From contig CM055065.1 of NCBI GenBank assembly GCA_029204045.2, positions 46,687,247 through 46,751,246 of the forward strand: DNA of 64,000 bases, in the 5' to 3' direction. The stretch is from Tillandsia leiboldiana (Eukaryota; Streptophyta; Magnoliopsida; Poales; Bromeliaceae). The notes under the pieces are model-generated. The model worked only from the letters and a program-made list of their open reading frames with translations. It had not been told where the DNA came from and did not search any database. The position numbers and the translations under genes are program-made. Shown one piece after another: positions 35,103 through 45,389 of this stretch; position 1 is the first letter of the stretch, and each line of letters starts with the position of its first letter.

Positions 35103-36551
35103 CCCATTACGTCACCCCCAACGTGGGTACCTCGGGTCAACGTACCACTTTTCCCGGAAAAGCACACCCTCGCGTGGCAAACGCCGGTGTGCGTGTAGCA
35201 CTCTCGAGCCTCGAACTGAGCACCAATCTCGGCAAACTAGACCGAGCAAAACCTCGGCAAACCAGACCGAGCACCAACCTCGGCCCCCCAGAACATGATG
35301 TATCATCAGCACATCGCCCGAATCGCCATAACTGTAATGATAATAACATAGCATATACGGGGGTAAGCAACATTTTAACGTGGCAAACCTTTGCTCTTAA
35401 ACCATACCCTGTTTCCCGACTCAAGAACTGTCGAAAGAGGAACCCACCTTCCGACTTCGACTGGATCGCAACGACACCGTCCTCAAGCTAGTATGCCCCG
35501 AACTACCCTACTGTTGTTCGGAAGGGCGAATTGCCCATCCATTTCCCTTCCCACCGCTACGTTCATTAAATCCGGAGGTCCCTCCGTCACCCCACTACCC
35601 CTTAAAGTGCTAACCTACCAATAACAAAAAAACATGCACAAGAGGTTTTCTAGGGTACCCACTCAAACACGAAGAAGAAGATGTGCGGAAACCTACTCCA
35701 GCTCAAACACTCCCACCTGTGCCCGAAAAATTCTACAGTAAGAATTAATTGTAAACATCGTTGCGGTCAAAAACACTGAAAACTGGGCGAAACGGCCAAA
35801 AACGGAGCTGCTGGACTCTTAAGGCTGAAAGCTGGTGCACGGGTCCAGGCGTGGACCGGGTCCACCGACGAAGGGACGCGAGCAGACCAGGAGACACGCC
35901 GCAGCGGTAGACCGCTGTGCTGCATGGCGGGCCGCGCACGTGGCAGAAGCGCGCACGCAGGTCCACCCCTGCTGGGTGGCGATCACGGGTGAAACGCCTA
36001 GGGCCGTGCACCGCGCGGCCTGGGCCTGGCTAGCGCCACGCACCCGTGCGCACGGTCCGCACATTCGGCTGCGGAGCGTGCACCGGGTGCACAGCACGGT
36101 ACCGGTGGAACGCGTGGCCTGGAGCACGCATCCGTGCGCGGGTCCGCGCCCCTGGGCCGGGGAGGCGTGCACTAGGTGCACGCCGAGTCCGGTGGACCGC
36201 GTGGCCTGGAGCACCGATCCGTGCGCCGGGTCCGGCCCCCCTGGCCCGAGAGTGCTGCGCCGGGTGCTGCCGGGTCCGTGGACCGCGTGGCCTGAACCTG
36301 CGGATTGAACAGTAACTCGACCTTTCGGCTCTGGTTGCGACCCGGCGACCACGGCGACTGCGGCGACACCCCGTGGACACGATACGGCCGGCGGCGCGGC
36401 CTCCGTTTAACACACGGCGGCGGCGCCTCCCGTTTAACAACTCGTATCGCCCGCGTACAGCGACAAGAAGACCCCAAAACGGAAAACCTAGAAAAACTCG
36501 AACCGCTCACCTTGATTTCCGCCGGCGGAGGAGGAGGAAAGAGGATCGGCC
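35103..36551 (-). mobile_element. Old chromovirus-like LTR remnant, right part
   Basis: Minus-strand relative of the LTR at 37487-40298: CCACTTTTCCCGGAAAAGCA near 35143 matches the reverse of TGCTTTTCCGGAAAAGTGG near 39290. It has three minisatellite-like units at 35213-35284 and a G+C-rich region at 35840-36300 where the intact LTR has its 53-bp repeats. The assembly gap cuts it. Long frames in the G+C-rich part occur in several frames on both strands and are compositional. Confidence 0.6.
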
Positions 36552-36651
36552 NNNNNNNNNNNNNNNNNNNNNNNNNNNNNNNNNNNNNNNNNNNNNNNNN
36601 NNNNNNNNNNNNNNNNNNNNNNNNNNNNNNNNNNNNNNNNNNNNNNNNNNN
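36552..36651. other. Assembly gap, exactly 100 N
   Basis: 100 unknown bases, the usual filler for a gap of unknown size. The sequence changes from chromovirus-like LTR on the left to minus-strand Sirevirus gag on the right. Confidence 0.99.
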
Positions 36652-37486
36652 CAAGAAATGTCTGATTTGAGCGTTTGGCTCCTGTCTTGCAATATCTCTT
36701 ATGTGCCTGAAATACAAACGAACATACCTTTGCGCTTGACGATCCGAGCGAAAGAACTAGGCTTTGTTGTCTTGTTTGTCGTGAATTCCGGTGTCGGAGG
36801 AGGAAGATTACCGACTGAGAGCACAAAAACCTATCCCAACCGAACTAAAATTGTCTTCAGTCGATTGTACCGAGGCCGAACTTGTTTGATTACAAGAACA
36901 AGAAGATTATCCAAACTTACTCCTTCCTGAGAAAATCGTTGTAGTCATCCTGAGTTGGAGAATGGTTCTGTCTTTCCAGTTTTTTCTGTCGGAGCTCGCC
37001 GTGAGCGTCAATAAGTAATTCGCTTTGTTCACCATTATCTACATTATTCTCTCGAGTTGTCATTAGACTCTTGAAGGGAAAACATTTGCTTTTAACAGAA
37101 TGATCCCTTTCCACTTTCAAGATCGGTCGAGAGGAAGGTACATTTTTACTTCGGCTTCGAGATCCTGTAATCTCCATCATCAACCCAGTTTTGTTAGCCA
37201 GTTCTTTGAATCCCGTAAAAGTCTGTGGTAGGATAAAACAAAATCTCACATTCAGAAGGTTATTGATTCATAATCCATTGCATTTTTTAAACCGGGAGGA
37301 GTTTGGCCCAATGAAATCTGAAGTACTGCCCTTAAGCAATGAATGGTTGAAGATGTGGACGCATGGAATGCGTTGCGTTTTCTTCGTTCATCACTTGAGA
37401 AGACATTTGACGTTGAGTGTCATCCCAGGTGAAGACTTGCATCGCTTTCTTCTTCGACGGATTGTAGTGGACATTCCCTTGAGTAT
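36652..37486 (-). pseudogene. gag: Second Sirevirus copy, gag C-terminal part, indel-rich
   Basis: Minus-strand match to 26760-27620 of the intact element (coiled-coil and second-knuckle region of Gag). It is full of one-base insertions and deletions, so the frame is lost. It ends at the chromovirus 5' LTR; the rest of the gene resumes at 48177. The indel load contrasts with the open frame on the other side and may be poor consensus beside the gap. Confidence 0.85.
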
Positions 37487-38186
37487 TGTAATAACCGCGG
37501 CTTATTTGTCTTTCTAGACTTCTTTTAAATTCTTGTTAATCCGCTTTTCGACTAAGGGGTCGGGGGGGTGAATTATTTTCTTTATCTCTGGGCAGACTGT
37601 CGGGGAGCGGGTATTTTTAGACAATAAAGCTCGCGAAATGGATTTGGGCGGCGCGATCGGATCTGATTTCCGACCCCAGAATCTCCCGGAATAAATTTCC
37701 CAAGTTTGTTTAGCTGTTCGAGCGTTTAGCACGCCTTTCGAGGTAAATCTAACCCGGGTTCGATTTCTTTTAATTGGGGATTTGGTTTCTTTTTTTTCTT
37801 TCCCCCGCTCCGCTTTGGCCGACGGTTTAATTTGTGTAGGATGACTTAGATTATTTTCCACTCTCCTTATCCCGTACGACGGTTCCCCTTTTAGTGCGAG
37901 CGAGAGGGGAAAACCCTTTTGTTTCGAACCTCGGCTTCTTGCAAGACGGAGTGAAGAACCGTGGAGCGCGACGAGGAGAAGGAAGGGACCATTGTTTTCC
38001 CCACGAAACCCGGCAAGCGAGCGTGGGACGAACTCTCTTCCTCCCTCTTCATCGGCGAATCGGAAGCACGAAGTTTCGGTGAGAGTTATTTATTTTTCTA
38101 GGGTTTCCTTCGGACCATCGCACGGGGGAAGGCGGGATGATCGGTCAGCCACGCCACCGCCGTCGCGAGGCGCCGGATGCGCGCAG

Positions 38187-38560
38187 GGCTGGGTCGCCTG
38201 GGCGTGCGGGTTGGGCACCGCGCGGGCCTGGGCGCCGCGCGGGGCCGCAGTGCGTGCGCTGGGGGGAGGGGCACCCGCGCGGGGCCTGGGTGCCGCGCGG
38301 GCCGCCCGTGCGTGCGGGCTGGGCACCCGCGCGGGGCCTGGGTGCCGCGCGGGGCCGCCGTGCGTGCGGGCTGGGCACCCGCGCGGGGCCTGGGCGCCGC
38401 GCGGGGCCGCCCGTGCGTGCGGGCTGGGCACCCGCGCGGGGCCTGGGTGCCGCGCGGGGCCGCCCGTGCGTGCGGGCTGGGCGCCCGCGCGGGGCCTGGG
38501 CGCCGCGCGGGGGGCCCGTGCGTGCGGACTGGGCACCCGCGCGGGACCAGGCACCGAGCG
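38187..38560. repeat. 53-bp G+C-rich minisatellite in 5' LTR
   Basis: About six units of the type GTGCGTGCGGGCTGGGCACC, then CGCGCGGGGCCTGGG, then CGCCGCGCGGGGCCGCCC. The first units are degenerate. The equivalent array in the 3' LTR is at 46105-46430. A 53-nt period is not a multiple of three, so the long frames across it are not protein repeats. Confidence 0.9.
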
Positions 38561-38934
38561 GGGCCGCCGCAGTCAGGGAACCGTGCGGGTCTCACACCGC
38601 ACGGGGCTCCGATACGCGTGCGGCCAGCGCGGCAGCGCGGGGTCACCGCCGCCACGGGTTCCACTCGGTCACGCCACCGCCGTCGGACCCGAGAGCCCCG
38701 TTCCGCGACGGGATCCGGAACCTTTCTTTTCTCCTGGTTTTATGTTTGGTGAGTACTGACGTTTTCCGGGGGACTTTGTAGTTTCGGGGAGCGCACCAGG
38801 ACACGGGGAGTAGCGCTTTGTTCATCGCTCGTAGAGGTGGGTGTTATCCCTAAGGTCTTAGCAATTAATTCTACCTTTTTGGGCATGGGGGTCAATTATG
38901 TGTTATGGTGCTGATTTTTAAAACTGCTATGAAT

Positions 38935-39160
38935 CTCGTACTTGGATTAAATGTTGTAGAAAGGCATCAAGTAATTGTTTACGGTTCTACGTTCTTATAC
39001 TTGGATTATGCATTATTTCATATGGTTCATGCATAGATATATATCGGATCTCGTACTTGGATTAAATGTTATAGCAAGGCATCAAGTAATTGTTTACGGT
39101 TCTACGGTTCTATACTTGGATTGTACATTATTTCATATGGTTCTCATGCATAGGATATAT
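38935..39160. repeat. Tandem duplication of about 120 bp in 5' LTR
   Basis: The block starting CTCGTACTTGGATTAAATG occurs twice (38936 and 39050) and ends with a CATGCATAG string and TA repeats. The 3' LTR has the same pair at about 46800 and 46918. Confidence 0.85.
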
Positions 39161-40128
39161 ATATATATGCTTCACATAGTTCGCATGCATGGATATATTT
39201 GCATACATGGATATATATATATATATGGTTCACGGTTACTATGCTCGGCTGCAACACGCGCACCCGCGGTTTGGCCACCGCAAAGGTGTGCTTTTCCGGA
39301 AAAGTGGTCCATGACCCGTGTATACCCACAGGACGGCGTGGGGCCTCTTTAGTTGGGGCATGTATGCGCCAAGGTGTGAGCGGTGCGACCCGTCGGTTTA
39401 GTTGTCCGACGTGGGAGCGGTGCGACCCATTCGGTTTAGTTGTCCGACTTGGGCGCGGTGCGATTCGTCGGTTTAGTTGTCCGACGGGATCGGGTATTGC
39501 AGGTTTACAGGTGTTTGATTCTACTTTTCCCTTGCGGGGGGAGGGGTGGTTGCTCCGGATAGACTACGGTTGGACGTTTTCTTTACCTGCATTATTATTA
39601 TCATTTTTGTTTAGTCGCTGACTTCCCACTTTGCGACAGGGTCCTACAGGGGAGAGAGTTAGGCGACGGTGAGGCCACGGCTAGAGGTGTTGGGTCTCAG
39701 GAGACCGGAACAGTATTTTACTCTTTACTTTCGCATTCCATTTATTATTTGTAGACTGTGGATGGTTTCTCGATACCCTCGTGGGGTCGGTGTGGATGTT
39801 GTACGGTGACAATGGATTGTCTATTTCTCTTAATATTTCTGTGGGCCGCTTTGGAAAATAAAAAAATAGCAAACAAAGGACGGATTGCGAAAATGGATTT
39901 CAAAACCTAAGTGTCGTGTGGGCACTGTTTCAAAACCCTGAGTTTATGTTGCTTTCAAAAACGGTTTTCAAAACATGGGTGCCGGGTGGGCGCCGTTTCA
40001 ACAACCGTGGGTTTTATCCTTTCAAACTAATCGGCCGTGAGTAAATTCAGTATATTGTGAATGGTTGTATGAAGTGGATTGTTGTGATTGAATGTTTCCT
40101 CATTATTGAACATTGTACAAACCGCGAC

Positions 40129-40184
40129 GCCGTGCATATACAGGGGAGACTCTGTCCGTTTGTAGAGTGATCCTGTATATGCGG
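40129..40184 (+). promoter_or_regulatory. Hairpin near 3' end of chromovirus LTR
   Basis: Arms GCATATACAGG and CCTGTATATGC enclose GGAGACTCTGTCC. The same hairpin is at 48002-48058 in the 3' LTR. Family-A LTRs keep the central CTCTGTCC and a similar stem, which suggests a role in the RNA. Confidence 0.6.
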
Positions 40185-40306
40185 CGGGTCTGGGCACGTG
40201 CCGGGGAAGAGGGGTTTTCTTTTTAAAACAAAAATTACACGTCAAATATTCAATCTTATGATTCGTTTCCGCTAAAACAAAACCCCCGGGGCGTGACAGA
40301 TTAAGA

Positions 40307-40319
40307 TGGTATCAGAGAC
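40307..40319 (+). other. Primer-binding site, chromovirus
   Basis: TGGTATCAGAGAC, initiator-Met tRNA type, eight bases after the 5' LTR. Confidence 0.92.
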
Positions 40320-40521
40320 TTAGCTTTCAATCACAACAATTGGTGCCGACGTCCACAGGAATACCTCACTTAACTACAAAGGAATGGAATGGATAGATTA
40401 TAGTAGAGTAGGACGCGAGTGATCGGGGGGGGGGAACGAGCTTGGGTCCTTTGCCCTCGATGGGGGGGTTCGTTGCATGTTAGCAGAGTCTAGAGCTGAA
40501 CTGTTGTTGTTTGTGTAGAGA

Positions 40522-41797
40522 CATGGCCCTTACTAGATCATCGGCCCTGAGGATGCATGGGTCGGACGCGACAAACGTCGGCAGGCCGCAGAGAACCAGC
40601 GCCTGAAACAACACGTGAGGGACATGGCGGGGCAACTGGCGACTCTCACGGCTCACGTGCGTCAGTTGACGCAGCAACAACCGGCCGCGACGGTGACGGT
40701 CGCCGCCGGCCGCCTCCACATGGCTAGGGCGCGCCGGCGACGGGGGGCCACGCGGGAGTGCCCCTACAGCGACTGCCGAAGCCGAGGTACCCCCACCCCA
40801 TACGACTATACAAGCGGCGGTAACCGCGACGAGCAACTGCAGGGGACCGGGCGCCGGGAAGCACCAACAGGGTGCCTCGGGGGGAGACCGTGGTCGCCCC
40901 TTCCCCTCCTGTGGCTGCCGCCGCCACGGGGGAGGGGTCGGTCCCCGCTGACTGAGCGGAGACCGCGTGCGGGCCAACCTGGCCGACTTCAAGAAGTACG
41001 ACCCACCCACGTCGACGGGGGAGACGACTGATCCTTGGGTCGGCTAGAAGTGGGTGGATCAATGGAAAAGTTATTTGAGGACTACTCATGGAGGACGACG
41101 AGCGGTTCCCCTGGCAGTTCATTTCCTGGAGGGGAACGCCCGCTTATGGTGGAAGACGGTCCGCCCTGATCCCACAAAGGGCGCCGCCGTGCTCCCGTCA
41201 TGGACAGCGTTCAAACAGGAGCTGTTTGGAGCCTTTTTCACAAGCAGCGTTAAAAAGAAATTGGAGGATGACCTGAACCATATCCAGCAGGGGAGTAAAA
41301 CAGTGATGGCCTATCAGCGCGAATTTGTACGACTGGCCAACTGCGTCCCTTTCGTGATAAGGGACGAGTCCCATAAGGCGCAGCTCTTCGTGGATGGATT
41401 ACGGAGTGACATTTTCGAAGTGGTGCAAGCGGCCGACTTGCACACCTTCCAGAAGGTGGTCGACAGGGCCACGGTGGTAGAGCGTGGGTTCGCCGTTACC
41501 CGCGCCAGGAGAGTGGGCTCGGCGCACCATGAGGAAAAGAAGCGATCGCAACATTACTCCGGGGGAGGCTCTTCTGGTGGAAACCGACCCCCCAAGCGGT
41601 GGAGGCCTCAGTCGGGATCTCGGAGCGCACCGGCAGGAGGGCCGAGGACGGGAGACAGGCCTTGCGTTATTTGTGGGGGGGGACACCGAGCGGGAGATTG
41701 CCCCCAGAAGGGTGACCACTGTTTCCGATGCGGCAAATCGGGGCACTTCCGCCGCAACTGCCCCTTGGCCTGGGGATCTGCGTCCTCTGCAGCTTCC
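40522..41797 (+). pseudogene. gag: Chromovirus gag, damaged
   Basis: A likely ATG is at 40524, but the first 500 nt do not hold one frame. The open part starts about 41054. An in-frame TAG at 41045-41047 precedes it, and 41060-41110 reads sensibly only in a neighbouring frame (MEKLFEDYSWRTT), so two compensating frameshifts are likely. From 41110 the Gag domain is clear: PLAVHFLEGNARLWWK, FVRLANCVPFVIRDE. Then CVICGGGHRAGDC and the CCHC knuckle CFRCGKSGHFRRNC near 41720-41765. Near 41797 coding passes to the pol frame through another shift. Tekay elements normally have one continuous gag-pol frame, so I read this as damage or assembly error, not programmed frameshifting. Confidence 0.85.
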
Positions 41798-44700
41798 CAC
41801 GCCCACGCCACAAACGTCAGGACGGGGGAAAGCTCCAATGGGGTCGACTTCTAGACCCCCTGTACCACGACGAGAGGAGGATAGGCAACCACAACCTGGC
41901 GGGCGGGTTTTCTCGATGACCCGCCAAGAGACGGATCCGCCGGAGGGCGCCCTCGCAGGTATTACTTCTGTTTCAAGTACCCGCGCTAGAACTCTATTTG
42001 ATACCGGAGCAACACACTCTTTCATTTCTAGTGATTTCGTTTTTGTGCATGGTCTTGGGGTGGTGCCCCTCCAAAACCGTTTGACGGTCCAAACGGCGGG
42101 GGGGGTGTTGGAGGCGGTCAGCTACGTGGCCGCCTGCCCGATCAATCTAGGGCGACTGGCTTGTCCAGGGGATTTGGTGGTAATCCCCCTGAAGGAGTAT
42201 GACGTAGTGCTGGGCATGGATTGGCTCTCATTGTACCAAGTGCTCATCGATTGTGAGAAGCGGATGGTACAATTGCAAGAGCCGAGCTTTCCTGAGAATA
42301 TGTACCTGGCGTGTAAGAGCATTTCCTTCCCAGCAATCATCTCATCGGCGAGGGCTAGAAGATTGGTGGAAGGCGGGTGCGTGGCCTACCTGGCCTCGGT
42401 GGACCTGGCGACACGACCCGCGGCGACACCGTCAGACATTGCGGTGGTGAGGGACTTCCCCGATGTCTTCCCGACGGAACTGCCCGGGGTACCCCCTGAA
42501 CGAGAGGTGGTTTTTCCTATCGAACTCGTACCGGGTACCCAACCAATCACAAAGGCGCCCTACCGAATGGCCTTCGCAGAGTTAAAGGAGCTTAAGGCGC
42601 AACTGGAGGACCTCTTGGACAAAGGATTTATCAGACCGAGTGTGTCACCCTGGGGGGCACCAGTGCTCTTTGTACGGAAGAAAGACGGAAGCCTGCGCCT
42701 CTGCATCGACTACAGGGGGATAAACAAGGTTACTGTGAAGAATAAGTACCCCCTGCCCAGAATTGACGACCTCTTCGACCAGCTGCGAGGAGCAACGGTG
42801 TTCTCAAAGATCGACCTGCAATCGGGCTACCACCAGCTCCGGGTTCGGAACGAAGATATCCCAAAGACCGCCTTCCGGACCCGGTACGGCCACTACGAGT
42901 TCACGGTTATGCCGTTCGGACTTACGAACGCCCCCGCCGTCTTCATGGACATGATGAACCGGATCTTCAGACCTTTCTTGGACCGGTTCGTAGTGGTCTT
43001 CATCGACGACATCCTGATCTATTCATCTACCGACGAGGAGCACGAGGACCACTTACGAACGATTCTCCAAACCCTCAGGGAACAGAGGCTGTTCGCGAAG
43101 CTCAAGAAGTGTGAATTCTGGCTACGAGAGGTGGGTTTCCTAGGGCACGTGATCTCGGCAGAGGGAATCGCTGTGGACCCCAAGAAGGTGGAATCGGTGA
43201 TCGACTGGCAACCACCGACGACAGTGACGGAGATCCGCAGCTTCTTGGGACTGGCGGGATATTATAGACGCTTCGTCGAGGGTTTCTCGAAGATTGCGGC
43301 CCCTTTAAACCGGTTGACCAAGAAAGGGGAAAAGTTTCTATGGACGGCTAAGTGCCAAGAGAGCTTCGAAGAACTTAAAAGGAGGCTAACCAGGGCGCCT
43401 ATTCTTGTACTACCCACGCCCGGAGAGGATTATGAAGTGTACTGCGACGCATCGAGAATCGGACTTGGGGGTGTTTTGATGCAACAGGGGAAGGTAATAG
43501 CCTATGCATCCAGGCAGCTGAAGGATTACGAAAAGAACTACCCGATTCATGATTTGGAACTGGCTGCAGTGGTCTTCGTTCTAAAGTTATGGAGACACTA
43601 CCTCTTTGGTGTCCACTGTAACGTCTTTTCAGACCACCAAAGTCTCAAGTATCTGTTCACCCAAAAGGAGCTAAATTTGCGGCAGAGGCGGTGGCTTGAA
43701 TTGTTGAAGGATTACGATCTAACAATCCAATACCACCCCGGGAAGGCAAACGTGGTGGCGGACGCTTTAAGCAGGAAGGGGCAACCGGAGGAGACGCCGG
43801 CACGCGCGATAACTGAGCAGAGCACCCTGATCGCGGAATTCTCGCGACTGAGGTTGGAGGTGGTATCGGCGGGCACTGTTGCTCGACTGACGGCGTTGGT
43901 GGTCAAGCCGACGCTTTTTGAGAAAATCCGAGAAGGACAACTGACGGACCCGCACTTATAGCTCGTGCGAGACAAGATCCACCCGAACCAGGAGAACGAC
44001 TTTGCAGTGGGAAGTGACGGTGTCTTGCGGTTCCGTGGGCGTTTCTGTGTACCGGATTCGCCGGAATTGAAGGAGGAGATTCTGACAGAGGCACACCGCG
44101 CCCCTTATGCGGCGCATCCGGGGGGCACGAAGATGTACAGGGACCTCAAGCAGACCTTCTGGTGGCCCAAGTTGAAGGGGGATGTGACACGACACGTAGC
44201 TCACTGCCTGGTATGCCAGCAGATAAAGGCAGAGCATCAGCGGCCTGCAGGAAAATTACAGCCCTTACCGGTGCCGATGTGGAAGTGGGATCAGATCACT
44301 ATGGACTTCGTCACCGGGTTCCCACGTTCACAGCAGGGGCACGACTCGATCTGGGTCATTGTGGACCGGCTAACCAAGGCAGCTCATTTCCTACCCATCC
44401 ACACAACCTGGACCAGAGAGCAGTTGGCTCAAGTCTACCTCAGCGAGATCGTGAGACTGCACGGAGTGCCGGCATCGATCACCTCGGATAGAGACACCCG
44501 CTTCGTCTCGAAGTTTTGGCAAAGTCTACAGCAAGCCCTGGGGACCAAGCTACACTTCAGCACAGCTTTCCACCCTCAGACGGACGGACAGTCGGAGCGA
44601 GTGATTCAGACCCTCGAGGACCTGCTGCGCGCCTGTGTACTTGACTGGGGAGTCGGTTGGGCGCGCTACCTACCCCTCGTGGAATTCGCCTACAACAATA

Positions 44701-45353
44701 GCTACCAGGCCAGCATCCAGATGGCACCCTACGAAGCTTTGTATGGGAGACGCTGCCGATCCCCGATCTGTTGGGACGACTTAGGGGAACGGAAATTCCT
44801 GGGACCCGACTTGGTGGAAGAGACTGAGGAGAAGGTGCGCCTCATCAGGCGGCGGTTACTGACCGCCCAAAGCCGACAGAAGAGCTACGCAGACCGACGG
44901 CGCCGCGATTTGGAATTTCAAGTGGGGGAACACGTGTTCTTACGGGTCTCGCCATCCAGAGGGATCAAGCATTTCGGGCTGAAGGGCAAGTTGAGCCCAC
45001 GGTTTGTGGGGCCTTTTGAGATCTTGGAGCGCATAGGCCCAGTGGCGTACCGCCTTGCCCTACCCCCTAATCTCGACCGGGTCCACAACGTCTTCCACGT
45101 GTCCATGCTCCGGAAATACCTATCCGACCCGTCACACGTGTTGGACGTCTCCACTTTCGAGCTCAAGGAGGATCTAAGCTTCGAGGAAACCCCCGTGCGT
45201 ATCCTAGCAAAAGAAAACAAAGCACTGCGGAACCGAGTCATCCCCTACGTGAAGGTGCTCTGGAGCAACCAGGAAGAACGAGAAGCAACATGGGAGCTGG
45301 AATCTAAGATGAGGGAGTGCTACCCCGACCTCTTCACCACCACCCGGGTTTGA
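41798..45353 (+). pseudogene. pol: Chromovirus pol with chromodomain, one nonsense codon
   Basis: One frame from about 41798 to the stop at 45351-45353, broken only by TAG at 43959-43961, where a Gln codon is likely in relatives. Domain order: protease LFDTGATHSFIS (41995); RT from about 42590, with RLCIDYRGINKVTVKNKYPL, and catalytic VVFIDDILIYS (about 42990-43024); RNase H with YCDASRIGLGG (about 43440) and the HPGKANVVADALSR end; integrase HHCC region from HRAPYAAHPGG to CLVCQQIK (44094-44230), DDE core with MDFVTGFP (44300), SDRDTRF (44484) and HPQTDGQSERV (44572); GPFEILERIGPVAYRL tail; chromodomain with VLWSNQEEREATWELE (about 45255-45302). The chromodomain links integrase to modified chromatin. 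The integrase-before-LTR order is that of Ty3/gypsy. Confidence 0.93.
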
Positions 45354-45389
45354 GTTTCGAGGACGAAACTCGTTTTTAGAGGTGAGTGG
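45353..45389 (+). promoter_or_regulatory. Pre-PPT palindrome and polypurine tract, chromovirus
   Basis: AGTTTCGAGGACGAAACT (45353-45370) forms a perfect seven-base stem with loop AGGA. CGTTTTT follows, then the purine-rich AGAGGTGAGTGG (45378-45389) directly before the 3' LTR. Confidence 0.75.

Larger units (their letters stand above)
37487..40298 (+). repeat. Chromovirus 5' LTR
   Basis: Contains 53-bp G+C-rich repeats (38187-38560), a duplicated block of about 120 bp (38935-39160), three units around GGTTTAGTTGTCCGAC (39391-39484) and an LTR-end hairpin (40129-40184). It differs from the 3' LTR largely by one-base indels in homopolymers. Confidence 0.92.

Noticed and set aside
35819..36440. 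Ala/Arg-rich frames upstream of the gap
   Set aside because: Open in several frames on both strands in G+C-rich LTR remnant; no domain seen.
38090..38781. Long overlapping frames on both strands rich in Arg, Gly, Ala and Pro
   Set aside because: They run through the 53-bp G+C-rich repeat of the LTR. The period is not a multiple of three and all frames are open at once, so it is composition.
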